A stretch of 64,000 bases of DNA, from assembly GCA_900489925.1 (NCBI GenBank), contig UEHQ01000008.1, positions 186,001 to 250,000 on the forward strand, written 5' to 3'. Each line of letters begins with the position of its first letter. Position 1 is the first letter of the stretch. Shown here one piece after another: positions 9,664 through 18,536 of the stretch. The notes beneath the pieces were generated by a model. It saw nothing but the letters and a program-made list of their open reading frames with translations. It made no database searches and had not been told where the DNA came from. A program made the translations under genes and the position numbers. This DNA comes from Hyphomicrobiales bacterium. GTDB taxonomy: Bacteria; Pseudomonadota; Alphaproteobacteria; Rhizobiales; Rhizobiaceae.

Positions 9664-10017
9664 ATGACGACATCAAACAACGATCTCAGGATCGACTATG
9701 TCGAGTTCAATGTCAGCAGCATCGAGGCCGCCAGGGCCTTCTACGGCAGCGCGTTCGGCTGGAGCTTCACCGATTACGGCCCCAATTACTGCGAATTCGA
9801 CGATGGGCGGCTGAAGGGCGGCTTTACCAACCTGGCGGCTCCCCGTCCCGGTGGACCACTGGTGATCCTCTACGCGGATGATCTGGAGGCCGCGCAGCAG
9901 GGCGTCGAAAAGGCCGGCGGCAGTATTGTCCAGCCGATTACGGCTTTCCCAGGCGGGCGTCGCTTCCACTTCAGCGACCCCGACGGCTATGAACTGGCTG
10001 TCTGGACAAAGGCCTGA
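9664..10017 (+). CDS. VOC-family (glyoxalase/bleomycin-resistance fold) protein
   Basis: 117-aa protein with the two beta-alpha-beta-beta-beta units of the vicinal-oxygen-chelate fold: DYVEFNVSSIEAARAFYGSA at the start and FHFSDPDGYELAVW at the end, the latter carrying the usual C-terminal metal-ligand position. The role could be a lyase, dioxygenase-like enzyme or small-molecule binder. It is tightly coupled to the SRPBCC gene and converges with the PAS gene, ending on the base before that gene's stop. Confidence 0.8.
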   Translation: MTTSNNDLRIDYVEFNVSSIEAARAFYGSAFGWSFTDYGPNYCEFDDGRLKGGFTNLAAPRPGGPLVILYADDLEAAQQGVEKAGGSIVQPITAFPGGRRFHFSDPDGYELAVWTKA

Positions 10018-10845
10018 TCAGGCCGCGAGCGTCGCCTGGCGTGTCCCGATATCTTCCAACATGATCAGGGCACCGAAAACGCTTCCGGAGGCGTCGCGCA
10101 ATGGCGACATCCGGCAGCGGACCTGACGGACGGTTGCCCCATCGTTGCGATCATAGGAATAGGCGACTGACTGGCCTGCAAAGCAATCGTCCAACCGGGC
10201 CTTCGCACCGTCGGTAAAGCGCGCTTCCCCGATAAACTCGATAATGTGACGACCGATCATCTCGATCGGCTTCTTGCCGAGATATGCCGAATTCGCCGTG
10301 TTCGAATAGAGGTAGCGATAGTCCTTCGTCAGCACCGCCACGCGATCCGGCAGACCTTCAAGGATCGCCGCGTTGAGAAAATTGCCGTTGTCCGTATTCG
10401 GCACGTAGCCATCAGGCTGCGCGGCCGGCTGCCCATCGCGCGCAGGCATCTGCCAGCGCGGCACCGGGCTTGCGAAGTACTGCTCCATCAGATTCGAGAG
10501 CAGCGTGACGTATTCGCGGACCGTGTCGCTATCGTCGGCATACTGATCGATAAGGCAGCTTACAAATTGTAGCTGCATGTGAACTTCAAGCGGATCGTTT
10601 GCCTTGTAGGCGACGATGGCATCGATAAGCATGACAATCGAGTAATCGAGGCGATTGACGCGGGCGTCGTCACCGCGTCTGATTGCTTCATCGATCTGTG
10701 CGCATCGTAGCGAAAACGCCTGAAAAAGCCCCAGCAAAATGCCCCCAATGCCATTTCCGCCAGGAAATGCTTTCGAGTTCAGCCGAGGCCGCGCAAAACG
10801 CAAAGCGAAATCGCGTGCACTCGCCTTGATGGAAAGGGCTAACAT
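10018..10845 (-). CDS. PAS-domain protein without an obvious output domain
   Basis: 275-aa protein. Residues about 1-145 are mostly helical with no family I recognise. Residues about 155-270 form a PAS sensor domain (ILEGLPDRVAVLTKDYRYLY, YLGKKPIEMIGRHI, then a PAC-like end with GALIMLEDI). No kinase, GGDEF or DNA-binding domain follows, so it probably signals by protein contact. It lies 66 nt downstream of lpxXL on the same strand and may be the last gene of that unit. Confidence 0.75.
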   Translation of the reverse strand: MLALSIKASARDFALRFARPRLNSKAFPGGNGIGGILLGLFQAFSLRCAQIDEAIRRGDDARVNRLDYSIVMLIDAIVAYKANDPLEVHMQLQFVSCLIDQYADDSDTVREYVTLLSNLMEQYFASPVPRWQMPARDGQPAAQPDGYVPNTDNGNFLNAAILEGLPDRVAVLTKDYRYLYSNTANSAYLGKKPIEMIGRHIIEFIGEARFTDGAKARLDDCFAGQSVAYSYDRNDGATVRQVRCRMSPLRDASGSVFGALIMLEDIGTRQATLAA

Positions 10846-10911
10846 GATGCACCTTCATATTCAATGAAGAACGCACGGGAATTTTTCAATGACAAGATGT
10901 AAGCGTGAGAC

Positions 10912-11847
10912 TTACTTCAAGACCTGCCTCTTGATCTTCCAGCGGTCATGATACCAGAGCCATTGTTCTGGATATTCTCGCACCCAACTCTCAACCTTGT
11001 CGTTCAATAGCTGGGCGGTTGCTGTCAGATCCAGGTTGCCGTTTTCGAGGCGCGGCATTTCGAGCTTTGGCTCGATCTCGAGACGATAGCGGTTTCCAGG
11101 CAGCCGAATGCAGCGGGCCGGATAGACGTCGCAATTGAACTGGCGCACCAGCTTGCCAAGAAGCGGATTGGTCTTGACCGGCCGGCCGAAGAACTTCGTC
11201 TTCAGCCCCTTGCCGAACTTCTGGTCGACCAGCACGCCGACGCCCTGCCCGGCTTCAAGCTGGCGGGCCAGCGCGAAGGAGGAGCCGGCATGCGACGGCA
11301 CCAGCTTGCCCATGCGCGCGCTGCGGAAATCGAACACCTTCTTCGCCACGTAGGGATTGTTCGGCGGGCGAAAAAGCACGGTTACAAACAGGCCAAAGGC
11401 AGCGCCAGCTACCGGCAGCAGCTCGAAATTGCCGGTATGGCCGGTAAAGACGATAAAGGGGCGCCGATTTTCAAGCAGGTCCATGAAGATCGGGATGCCC
11501 GATACTTCCACCCTGCCCGGCTCTGTCTGCGCTGGATCGAAGTCGAACAAACGGTCAAGGAAAACATACTCCGCTGCAAGCCGGCCCATGTGGCCCCAAC
11601 TCGCGACGGCGATGTCCTCGATTTCCTTATCGGTCTTCTCCGGGAAAGCGTTTCGAAGGTTCACCAGCATCAGCTTGTGACGTGCAAACCGGGGACCGAT
11701 CTTGCGCATCAGCCAATCGATGAAACGGATCGAGCCATCGGCGGGAAAGAGCTTGAGGAAGCTCAGAAAGCCGAACATCCCCTGTGCAATCAGCCACTGG
11801 CGGAAATGCATAAGGTTGAGGACGATCCGGGTGATGAAGAGCTTCAA
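10912..11847 (-). CDS. lpxXL: Lipid A very-long-chain acyltransferase LpxXL
   Basis: 311-aa inner-membrane acyltransferase of the HtrB/LpxL family. The catalytic HX4E motif is seen as FTGHTGNFELLP. The family transfers an acyl chain from ACP to lipid A; the rhizobial LpxXL uses the 27-hydroxyoctacosanoyl chain carried on AcpXL. Context settles which member this is, because it ends the acpXL-fabZXL-fabF2XL-fabF1XL-adh2XL series. It starts 4 nt after the adh2XL stop. Confidence 0.92.
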   Translation of the reverse strand: MKLFITRIVLNLMHFRQWLIAQGMFGFLSFLKLFPADGSIRFIDWLMRKIGPRFARHKLMLVNLRNAFPEKTDKEIEDIAVASWGHMGRLAAEYVFLDRLFDFDPAQTEPGRVEVSGIPIFMDLLENRRPFIVFTGHTGNFELLPVAGAAFGLFVTVLFRPPNNPYVAKKVFDFRSARMGKLVPSHAGSSFALARQLEAGQGVGVLVDQKFGKGLKTKFFGRPVKTNPLLGKLVRQFNCDVYPARCIRLPGNRYRLEIEPKLEMPRLENGNLDLTATAQLLNDKVESWVREYPEQWLWYHDRWKIKRQVLK

Positions 11848-11851
11848 CGGC

Positions 11852-12880
11852 TCAATCCATCTTCAGGATGATCTTGCCGAAGATCTGGCGCGATTCCATC
11901 CTCTCCAGAGCCTTGTCAATCTCGTTGAAGCCGACTTCCGTGTCGATCACAGGATGGACAAGGCCACGCGCCATCTTCTGCATGGCATCCGCCATGTTCT
12001 CCATGCGGCAGCCGAACGAGCCAAGCAGCTTCAGCTGCTGCTGGAACAGCATCATCAGGTTCATCTCGGTCGACACGCCCGACGTTGAACCACAGGTCAC
12101 AAGCCGGCCGCCACGCTTCAGGCAGAACATCGATGCCGCCCAGGTATCCTTGCCGACGTGCTCGAAAACGACGTCGACGCCCTTCTTCTTGGTCAGCTTG
12201 CGCACGACGCCTTCGAAGCGGTCGGTACGGTAGTTGATGACGTGATCGGCACCAAGTGCCTTGGCTTTCTCGATCTTGTCGTCGGAACCGACAGTTGTGA
12301 TAACGGTGCAGCCGATCTTCTTGGCAAGCTGGATTGCCGCCGAACCAATCCCGGAGCCGCCGGCATGAATGAGAATGGTCTCGCCCGGCTCAAGCTTGGC
12401 GTTGTCGAACAGCATGTGCTCGACCGTGCCGAAGGTCACGGGTGCCACGGCCGCGGCAACCGCATCGACACCGGGAGGCGCCGGTACCAGCAGGCGGGCC
12501 GGCAGATTGACCTTCTCCTGCGCAAAGCCATCCAGATGGAAGCCATGAACACCGCCAACATGTTCGCACAGATTGTCGCGACCTTCGCGGCAAGGGCGGC
12601 AGAGACCGCAGGTGCGCGCGCCGTAGATCGAAACGAGCTGGCCCGGCAGCACATTGGCAACGCCCGGTCCGATGGACTCGACCACGCCCGACGCTTCAGC
12701 GCCGATCACCAAAGGCATCTTGCGCTTGGCAAAGGCCATGCCGCGCCAGCCCCAAACGTCGATGTGGTTCAGCGCGACCGCCTTGACCCGCAACGTCACC
12801 TCGCCGGCGCCCGGTGCTTCCGGTTCCGGCAGATCGGTGATTTCCAGCTTGCGATCATCAATCAGTTGCAAAGCGCGCAT
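11852..12880 (-). CDS. adh2XL: Zinc-type alcohol dehydrogenase/quinone reductase of the VLCFA cluster
   Basis: 342-aa medium-chain dehydrogenase. The GroES-like N-terminus has GAEASGVVESIG, and the structural-zinc cysteine cluster follows in TCGLCRPCREGRDNLC. The Rossmann nucleotide-binding site is HAGGSGIGSAAIQLAKK. In this cluster it is thought to take part in elongation or reduction of the very-long-chain fatty acid; the exact step is not established from sequence. It is read with lpxXL downstream and fabF1XL upstream, with 131 nt between it and fabF1XL. Confidence 0.88.
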   Translation of the reverse strand: MRALQLIDDRKLEITDLPEPEAPGAGEVTLRVKAVALNHIDVWGWRGMAFAKRKMPLVIGAEASGVVESIGPGVANVLPGQLVSIYGARTCGLCRPCREGRDNLCEHVGGVHGFHLDGFAQEKVNLPARLLVPAPPGVDAVAAAVAPVTFGTVEHMLFDNAKLEPGETILIHAGGSGIGSAAIQLAKKIGCTVITTVGSDDKIEKAKALGADHVINYRTDRFEGVVRKLTKKKGVDVVFEHVGKDTWAASMFCLKRGGRLVTCGSTSGVSTEMNLMMLFQQQLKLLGSFGCRMENMADAMQKMARGLVHPVIDTEVGFNEIDKALERMESRQIFGKIILKMD

Positions 12881-13011
12881 GGCAAAATCCTTCGCGGGCG
12901 CACCGGCGTCATGGCCTATGCGCAGTTTATGAATGTCACCGCGTCCTGCACACCCTGTCGGGGTGCGGACGCAGCAATCGGGTTATCGTCTCGAATATTT
13001 GTCGGAACCGA

Positions 13012-14298
13012 TTAAGCCGGTTCCACCGCCATGACAAGACTGGCGTTCTGGCCGCCGAAGCCAAAGGAGTTCGAAAGAACGGCATCAACCCGTCCATCGC
13101 GCTTCTTGTTCGGCACGACATCAAGAACAATCGTCGGGTCCGGGTTGTTGTAGTTGATCGTCGGCGGCAGCGTGCCGGTCAGCATCGTCTGCAGCGAGAA
13201 CACCGCCTCGACCGCACCGGCTGCCGTCAAGGTGTGGCCGATCATCGACTTGTTCGACGACAACGGGATGGAGGCCAGCCGGTCACCGAATACCGACAGC
13301 ATGGAGCTATATTCCATCTTGTCGTTTTCAGGCGTCGAGGTGCCGTGAGCATTGATGTAGCCGATACCGCTCTCATCCATGCCGGCATCCGCCAGAGCCG
13401 CGCGGATCGTTGCGATCGCAGGACCACCATCCGGCGACGAACGCGTGCGGTGGAAGGAGTCGGCCTTTTCGCCAGCACCCTTCATGATACCCAGCACCTT
13501 GGCGCCACGAGCGATCGCAGATTCCAGAGATTCCAGCACGAGGGTTGCAGCACCTTCGGCGATGACGAAGCCGTCACGATCCTTGCTGAAAGGCTTCGAT
13601 GCCTTGGTCGGCGGATCGTTCTGTGTGGACAGTGCGGAAAGCAGCGAGAAGCGGATCAGCGCTTCGGCGCCAACCGATCCATCCGTGGCAACTGCCAGCG
13701 CGCGGTTGGCGCGCCCCTGGCGAATAGCCTCGATACCGAGCTGGATCGCCGTGGCACCCGACGCACAAGCCGTCGACAGCGTCACCGGCAAACCACGCGT
13801 TCCGAAACGATCCGCAAGGCGCTCGGAAATCGCACCGAACAGTGCCGCTTCGTGGAACACCGCGTCCGGGCGCTGGCGCATGGCGGCAAGGAAACGCTCA
13901 TAGGCGTCGCCGGGATGGTCAGCCGGCGGCGAACGATCCGCGAGTTCGAAGCGTGCGCTCCATTCCGGCTCGATCGGCGGGGCCGCCAGGAACAGCGGGC
14001 CGTTGAAATCGCCGGAAATATCGGCGTCAGCAAGCGCTTCGATCGTGGTTTCGCGCGCAAACGCATAGGATCGTTCGACGGCGTTGGGTGTCGGAATATC
14101 GATGAAATCGACCGTGCCGGCGATGCGCGTCGACAGACCGTCCGTCGGAAAGCGGTTGATCTCGTGGATCCCCGACTTGCCTGACGTCAGCGCCGCCCAG
14201 TTATCCTTCAGCCCCTGGCCGAGCGAGGTGATGATGCCGACACCCGTCACTGCGACGATGGGGCGGCCGAGATGATCCTTGTAAGCCGAATCCGTCAT
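13012..14298 (-). CDS. fabF1XL: Beta-ketoacyl-ACP synthase (active partner) of VLCFA synthesis
   Basis: 428-aa thiolase-fold condensing enzyme. All three catalytic residues are present: Cys178 in STACASGATAIQ, His318 in NAHGTSTPE and His355 in SMIGHTLTAAGA. It would elongate acyl-AcpXL toward C28. ATG 14298 is chosen, with AGGAT/TAGG shortly upstream. A GTG at 14313 that overlaps the fabF2XL stop by 4 nt is a credible alternative. It follows fabF2XL directly, and the two probably act as a pair. Confidence 0.9.
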   Translation of the reverse strand: MTDSAYKDHLGRPIVAVTGVGIITSLGQGLKDNWAALTSGKSGIHEINRFPTDGLSTRIAGTVDFIDIPTPNAVERSYAFARETTIEALADADISGDFNGPLFLAAPPIEPEWSARFELADRSPPADHPGDAYERFLAAMRQRPDAVFHEAALFGAISERLADRFGTRGLPVTLSTACASGATAIQLGIEAIRQGRANRALAVATDGSVGAEALIRFSLLSALSTQNDPPTKASKPFSKDRDGFVIAEGAATLVLESLESAIARGAKVLGIMKGAGEKADSFHRTRSSPDGGPAIATIRAALADAGMDESGIGYINAHGTSTPENDKMEYSSMLSVFGDRLASIPLSSNKSMIGHTLTAAGAVEAVFSLQTMLTGTLPPTINYNNPDPTIVLDVVPNKKRDGRVDAVLSNSFGFGGQNASLVMAVEPA

Positions 14299-14309
14299 TT
14301 GCCTAATCC

Positions 14310-15506
14310 TCACGCTTCCGCGGACAGAACCGCGACGCCCTCGCCGCGCTGGTGGCCGACCGTGGTCACGATCGCCGCCGTTGTACCTGATGTCATAGCC
14401 TTTTCATGAGCCGCATCGAAAGGCGGAACCTTGGCCTTGCTATCGACGGCAAGAGCCGCCAGCGCCAGGCCGAGCGTGAAATGCGCTTCCAGCCCGTGGC
14501 CTGTTACGCCGCCGAAGCCGCGAACGGCAGCGCCGGGAAACTGACGCTCCAGCACGGCTTTCTCGCGTTGCGCCAAGTCCGGCATGCCGGTCGATCCGGA
14601 GAAGATCGCCATGCTCGCAGGCGCCAGTCCGTCGGCCGGCTGAAGAAGGCGCTCCAGGCGCTTTTCAAAGTTGCCGGCATTGCGGTTGCCGCGATCGCCT
14701 TCGATCGAGGAAACCGTTGCGTAAACGTGCGCACCCCGGGCCTCGGCATGTGCGCGCGATTCCAGTACGAGGAAAGCGCCCAGCGAACCGGAAACGATAC
14801 CACCCTCGTCACGCGACCAGAGCGGCTGCCATTCGCCACGCGAATGCGCATTGATTGCCTCGAATAGCAGCACCATGTCGAGCCGCTCGGCCGAAAAGGC
14901 GCCACCGACCAGCGCATGCGAGGATTCGCCGGACTTGATACGGTAGAAAGCAGTCTCGACGGCGGAAATGCCGGCCGCCTCTTCGCCCATGAAGGTACGG
15001 GAAGAACCGGTCACCTTGTGGACAATGGAAATGTTGCCGGCAAGCAGGTTCGAAAGCTGCGCCAGGAACAGGGTCGGGCGCAGTTCGGTCGTCAGCTTTT
15101 CGTTCAGCAGAACCTCACGATCGTTGCGCTTCAAACCCTCGTCGACGATCAGGGTATCGACGTTGATGTCGCGCTCGCCACCGCCGGCGGCCACGATCAT
15201 ATCCATCGTCCCGCAAGCGTCCGCATCGTCCTTGAGACCCGCGTCGTCGAGCGCCAGGCCGGCCGCAAAGACGCCGATGCGCTGCCAGTTTTCCATTTGG
15301 CGCTGGTCACCGCGCTTGGCGATCTGTAGCGACCAGTCGACCTCCGGCAGCGGATGCACCGGATACGGCTTGAATTTCTCTGTCTCGACGATTGGCGCAG
15401 GCGCCTCGGCAGCGTTGAGCAGCGCAATATGCGGCTCCTTGCCGACGCCCTGGCACGTTACGATGCCGATGCCGGTGATCACGACATCATTCTGAGCCTT
15501 GCTCAT
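14310..15506 (-). CDS. fabF2XL: Ketosynthase-like protein lacking the catalytic Cys
   Basis: 398-aa KAS-II-fold protein of the acpXL cluster. Counting back from the conserved GESSHALVGG strand, the nucleophile position is Glu176 in TFMGEEAAG instead of Cys. The first catalytic His is also missing, with FSGSTGMPD in place of the AHGT motif. A GH remains at GVTGHGLEAH. This pattern recalls the chain-length-factor subunit of type II polyketide synthases, so a structural partner for FabF1XL is likely. Its ATG overlaps the fabZXL stop by 4 nt. Confidence 0.88.
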   Translation of the reverse strand: MSKAQNDVVITGIGIVTCQGVGKEPHIALLNAAEAPAPIVETEKFKPYPVHPLPEVDWSLQIAKRGDQRQMENWQRIGVFAAGLALDDAGLKDDADACGTMDMIVAAGGGERDINVDTLIVDEGLKRNDREVLLNEKLTTELRPTLFLAQLSNLLAGNISIVHKVTGSSRTFMGEEAAGISAVETAFYRIKSGESSHALVGGAFSAERLDMVLLFEAINAHSRGEWQPLWSRDEGGIVSGSLGAFLVLESRAHAEARGAHVYATVSSIEGDRGNRNAGNFEKRLERLLQPADGLAPASMAIFSGSTGMPDLAQREKAVLERQFPGAAVRGFGGVTGHGLEAHFTLGLALAALAVDSKAKVPPFDAAHEKAMTSGTTAAIVTTVGHQRGEGVAVLSAEA

Positions 15507-15985
15507 CCATTCACTCCTTGCGCAGCGATCGCATCCATCAGCCCTACCTCACCGGCGCGCTTCTTCACGATATCTCCCAGCGGCACTTCGCTGAACGGCA
15601 TGGTGCGCAGTTTCAATTGCGCATCGCAGACCTTCTTGCCATCGCTGGTGATCTTGGCCTTGGTAACCGCAAATCCCGAGCCGTCGTGCTCCAGAAACGC
15701 CTCGATATCGAGAACCGCCTCGGGTTCGACAAACGTGCGCATCTTGGCGCCATCGACCGACATCAGGAACGGCATCGCGGCGAAATTCGTTGCCGCGAGC
15801 ACCAGCATGCCTGACGCCTGGGCCATGGTTTCGATCAGGAGCACGCCGGGAACCAGCGGCATACCGGGAAAATGACCTTCGAATACCGGACTCTTCGCCG
15901 GCACGACGGAACGCGCCTTGAGCGTTCCTTTCTGAAGGTCGACCGCCTCGATGCGGTCAATCATCTGGAAGTATTCCAGGAGCAT
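15503..15985 (-). CDS. fabZXL: 3-hydroxyacyl-ACP dehydratase of VLCFA synthesis
   Basis: 160-aa hotdog-fold dehydratase. The catalytic His and acidic residue are in EGHFPGMPLVPGVLLIETMA. It removes water from 3-hydroxyacyl-AcpXL in each elongation round. GGAGG 5 nt before ATG 15985 decides the start. It sits between acpXL, from which it is separated by a terminator-like hairpin, and fabF2XL, which it overlaps by 4 nt. Confidence 0.9.
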   Translation of the reverse strand: MLLEYFQMIDRIEAVDLQKGTLKARSVVPAKSPVFEGHFPGMPLVPGVLLIETMAQASGMLVLAATNFAAMPFLMSVDGAKMRTFVEPEAVLDIEAFLEHDGSGFAVTKAKITSDGKKVCDAQLKLRTMPFSEVPLGDIVKKRAGEVGLMDAIAAQGVNG

Positions 15986-16043
15986 CGGATCCTCCGGCCG
16001 GATAGGCAAAACGCCAGTCGGCTAGGCCTACTTAGGAACAAAA

Positions 16044-16078
16044 CCGCCCGGCCGCCATGGGTAATGGCAGCAGGGCGG
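16044..16078 (-). terminator. Terminator-like hairpin between acpXL and fabZXL
   Basis: On the minus strand CCGCCC pairs with GGGCGG around an inner GCCAT/ATGGC stem, and TTTTGTT follows, giving a good intrinsic terminator shape. It lies just after acpXL. Partial read-through would let the carrier protein be made in excess of the enzymes. Confidence 0.65.
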
Positions 16079-16099
16079 AGAAAAAGATGGCTATACCGA

Positions 16100-16378
16100 T
16101 CAGGCCTTGGCGGCGCGCAGCTCGTCAATCTTGGCACAGAGGTTCTTCAGCACGAAATATTCTTCCGTGGAAACCTTGCCTTCATTGACTTCTTGCGTCC
16201 ACTTTTCGAGCGGGATCTTGATGCCGAATTCCTTATCGATCGCGAATACGATATCGAGGAAGTCGAGGCTGTCGATACCGAGGTCGTCGATCGTATGGCT
16301 TTCCGGCGTGATTGTGTCGCGATCAATCTCGCTCGTCTCTGCAATGATGTCGGCAACTTTATCGAATGTAGCGGTCAC
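16100..16378 (-). CDS. acpXL: Acyl carrier protein AcpXL for very-long-chain hydroxy fatty acid
   Basis: 92-aa acidic carrier protein. The phosphopantetheine serine is in [16 protein letters not shown]. It carries the growing 27-hydroxyoctacosanoate chain for lipid A. At 92 aa it is longer than the roughly 78-aa housekeeping AcpP, as expected for AcpXL. The start is GTG 16378, with AGAGGT 7 nt upstream. It is first in the operon and is followed by a hairpin. Confidence 0.95.
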   Translation of the reverse strand: MTATFDKVADIIAETSEIDRDTITPESHTIDDLGIDSLDFLDIVFAIDKEFGIKIPLEKWTQEVNEGKVSTEEYFVLKNLCAKIDELRAAKA

Positions 16379-16557
16379 GCCTGTACCTCTTGAGATGATA
16401 TTTAATCCCCCTCATAGGCAAATCCATTTCAAAAGCCAATGCCTTCGTCTCTTTGGACGCATAATTTGCAACATCAGTGTTGCTGAAACAGCATGGACAC
16501 CAAGCGTTGCAGGCAACCATCCCGTTAGCCGGATTGGGATGCAGCCGGGGTGTGGCT

Positions 16558-17538
16558 CTAAAGCAGGAAAACGAAGAGAGCGAGCATCAGCCCCGTCAAC
16601 ACGGAGCAACTCGCGTAAAAGACAGCAACCGCATCCTCGATATCCTCAGCGGTCGCTGTCTCCCGCCCCGAGCCGTTGATCATCGGCTCCATGACAACGA
16701 CGCCGGAATAGACGCGTGGCCCGGCCAACTGGACATTGAGTGCGCCCGCCATAGCCGCCTCGGGTCGCCCTGAGTTGGGCGAGCGATGCAGCCCCCCATC
16801 GCGAATGGCTATGCGAAACGCTTCGCGGCAGGCAGCGCCCCCACGTCGCAACCAGGCACCGGCCGCAATAAGCGCAATCGACAATCGTGCGGCCGGCCAG
16901 TTTGCCAGGTCATCGAGGCGGGCCGAAGCCCATCCGAAGTCGACATATTTCTCCGACTTGTGGCCGATCATCGAGTCGGCCGTGTTCAGCATCTTGTAGG
17001 CCAGCAGTCCCGGCAGTCCGAAGATGGCATACCATAGTGCCGGCGCGACAACGCCATCCGAGAAGTTCTCCGCAAGACTTTCGATCGCAGCACGGCAGAC
17101 GGCCGGTTCGTCCAGCGTTTCGGGGTCACGCCCGACGATCATGGAGACGGCGGCTCTGCCACCGCGAATGCCGCCGGTCTTCAGTCCGCCAGCGACCGCT
17201 TCCACATGATCCGCCAAGCTCTTCTGCGCCAGGAAAATCGTCACGCAGACGACTTCGAGGAGAATGCCGGCAAGGCCGAACAAGGCAAAGAACCAGTGCA
17301 GTATCAAGCCGGCGACAACACTGAGGGCAAGGAGAGCGGCGATCGCCCACGCACCGTTTCTGCGGCGCTTGTGCTTCATCATATCGGCGCGGTTGAACAG
17401 TGCATCCAAGGCGGAGATCGCTCGACCGAAAAGCACGACAGGGTGCGGCAGGCGTGCCCATAGAAGCTGCGGATCCCCGACGATCCGATCGAGCAGGAGG
17501 GCAAGCACCATCACGAGAAAGTTCAGTTCGATCGTCAT
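16558..17538 (-). CDS. cobD: Adenosylcobinamide-phosphate synthase CobD (CbiB)
   Basis: 326-aa inner-membrane protein that attaches the aminopropanol arm to adenosylcobyric acid. It opens with FLVMVLALLLDRIVGDP and contains the family blocks LAQKSLADHVEAVAGGL and LNTADSMIGHKSEKY. ATG 17538 overlaps the cobC stop by 4 nt, which decides the start over a longer frame. It is the last gene of the cobA-B-C-D unit. Confidence 0.93.
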   Translation of the reverse strand: MTIELNFLVMVLALLLDRIVGDPQLLWARLPHPVVLFGRAISALDALFNRADMMKHKRRRNGAWAIAALLALSVVAGLILHWFFALFGLAGILLEVVCVTIFLAQKSLADHVEAVAGGLKTGGIRGGRAAVSMIVGRDPETLDEPAVCRAAIESLAENFSDGVVAPALWYAIFGLPGLLAYKMLNTADSMIGHKSEKYVDFGWASARLDDLANWPAARLSIALIAAGAWLRRGGAACREAFRIAIRDGGLHRSPNSGRPEAAMAGALNVQLAGPRVYSGVVVMEPMINGSGRETATAEDIEDAVAVFYASCSVLTGLMLALFVFLL

Positions 17539-18536
17539 CCGTTGAAACTCTGAAGGGCCTCGCCAAGCCGGCCGTCGCTCGCAACATCGGGAGCAACCCC
17601 GAACCGCAGCCACCGGGGCGCATAGTCGAACTTGCGGACCAGAATTCGATGTCGGCACAGATGCGCATGCAGCGCATCGGCCTCAGCATGATCCACCAGC
17701 GAAAACAAGGCAGTTCCGCCGCAGATACGAAGATCGCTTGCTTCGAGCACAGCGCGGAGCGCCGCACCCCTTTCCTCGATCGCACGGCGGATCGGCGCGG
17801 TGTCCGCCCGCAGCAGCGATGTAGCAATGGTAAGCGCCGGGCCGGAGACGGCCCACGGCCCCAGCCAGTTCTCGAACTGATCGAGGATCCGGCGAGATGC
17901 CACCACAAAGCCCAAGCGCAGCCCGGCGAGGCCGAAGAATTTTCCGAAGGAGCGGAAGACGATTAGGTTCGGCAAACGCGACACCTGCGGCACGATGCTG
18001 ATATCAGGTACGGTGTCGCCGAAGGCCTCGTCGACGACGAGGATCCCGCCCCTCGCCGCCATGCGCTCGCTGAGCGCAACCAGGGCTTCAGCAGGGACGA
18101 TCCGGCCATCCGGATTATTGGGATTGACGACGATCACGAGGGCATGACGATCGTCAATCCTGCCGATGTCCTCGAGAATGTCGACAGGATAGCCACCCGA
18201 CCTGAAAGCGCGTTCGTACTCTCCATAGGTCGGCCCAAGGATTGCAATGCGCACCTCGCCGTTCAGCAAGCGCGGCAACAGTTGGATCGCCGACTGTGTG
18301 CCGGGAACGGGAAGCGGCTGGATATCGCCACTGCGATAATAGTCCCGAGCAGCGTTGCGGGCTTCATCGACCAGATGCGCATCCGGAAGCCGATGCCATG
18401 CGCGCGCCGGAATGTCCGGCAACGCGGCCAGATGAGGGCTGATGCCGGTCGATAGGTCCAGCCAATCCTGCGGGCGACCGCCGTAGAGCGCCGCCGCGGC
18501 GGTGATGCCGCCGCCATGAATTATCGGCGCATTCAC
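17535..18536 (-). CDS. cobC: L-threonine-O-3-phosphate decarboxylase CobC
   Basis: 333-aa PLP-dependent fold-type I enzyme that makes the aminopropanol phosphate side-chain precursor. It begins with the family block HGGGITAAAALYGG followed by LDLSTGISP. Nearer the middle are VVNPNNPDGRIV and the PLP-lysine region FRSFGKFFGLAGLRLGF. The start is GTG 18536, whose last bases form the cobB stop (4-nt overlap). It sits between cobB and cobD in a tightly coupled operon. Confidence 0.93.
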   Translation of the reverse strand: MNAPIIHGGGITAAAALYGGRPQDWLDLSTGISPHLAALPDIPARAWHRLPDAHLVDEARNAARDYYRSGDIQPLPVPGTQSAIQLLPRLLNGEVRIAILGPTYGEYERAFRSGGYPVDILEDIGRIDDRHALVIVVNPNNPDGRIVPAEALVALSERMAARGGILVVDEAFGDTVPDISIVPQVSRLPNLIVFRSFGKFFGLAGLRLGFVVASRRILDQFENWLGPWAVSGPALTIATSLLRADTAPIRRAIEERGAALRAVLEASDLRICGGTALFSLVDHAEADALHAHLCRHRILVRKFDYAPRWLRFGVAPDVASDGRLGEALQSFNG

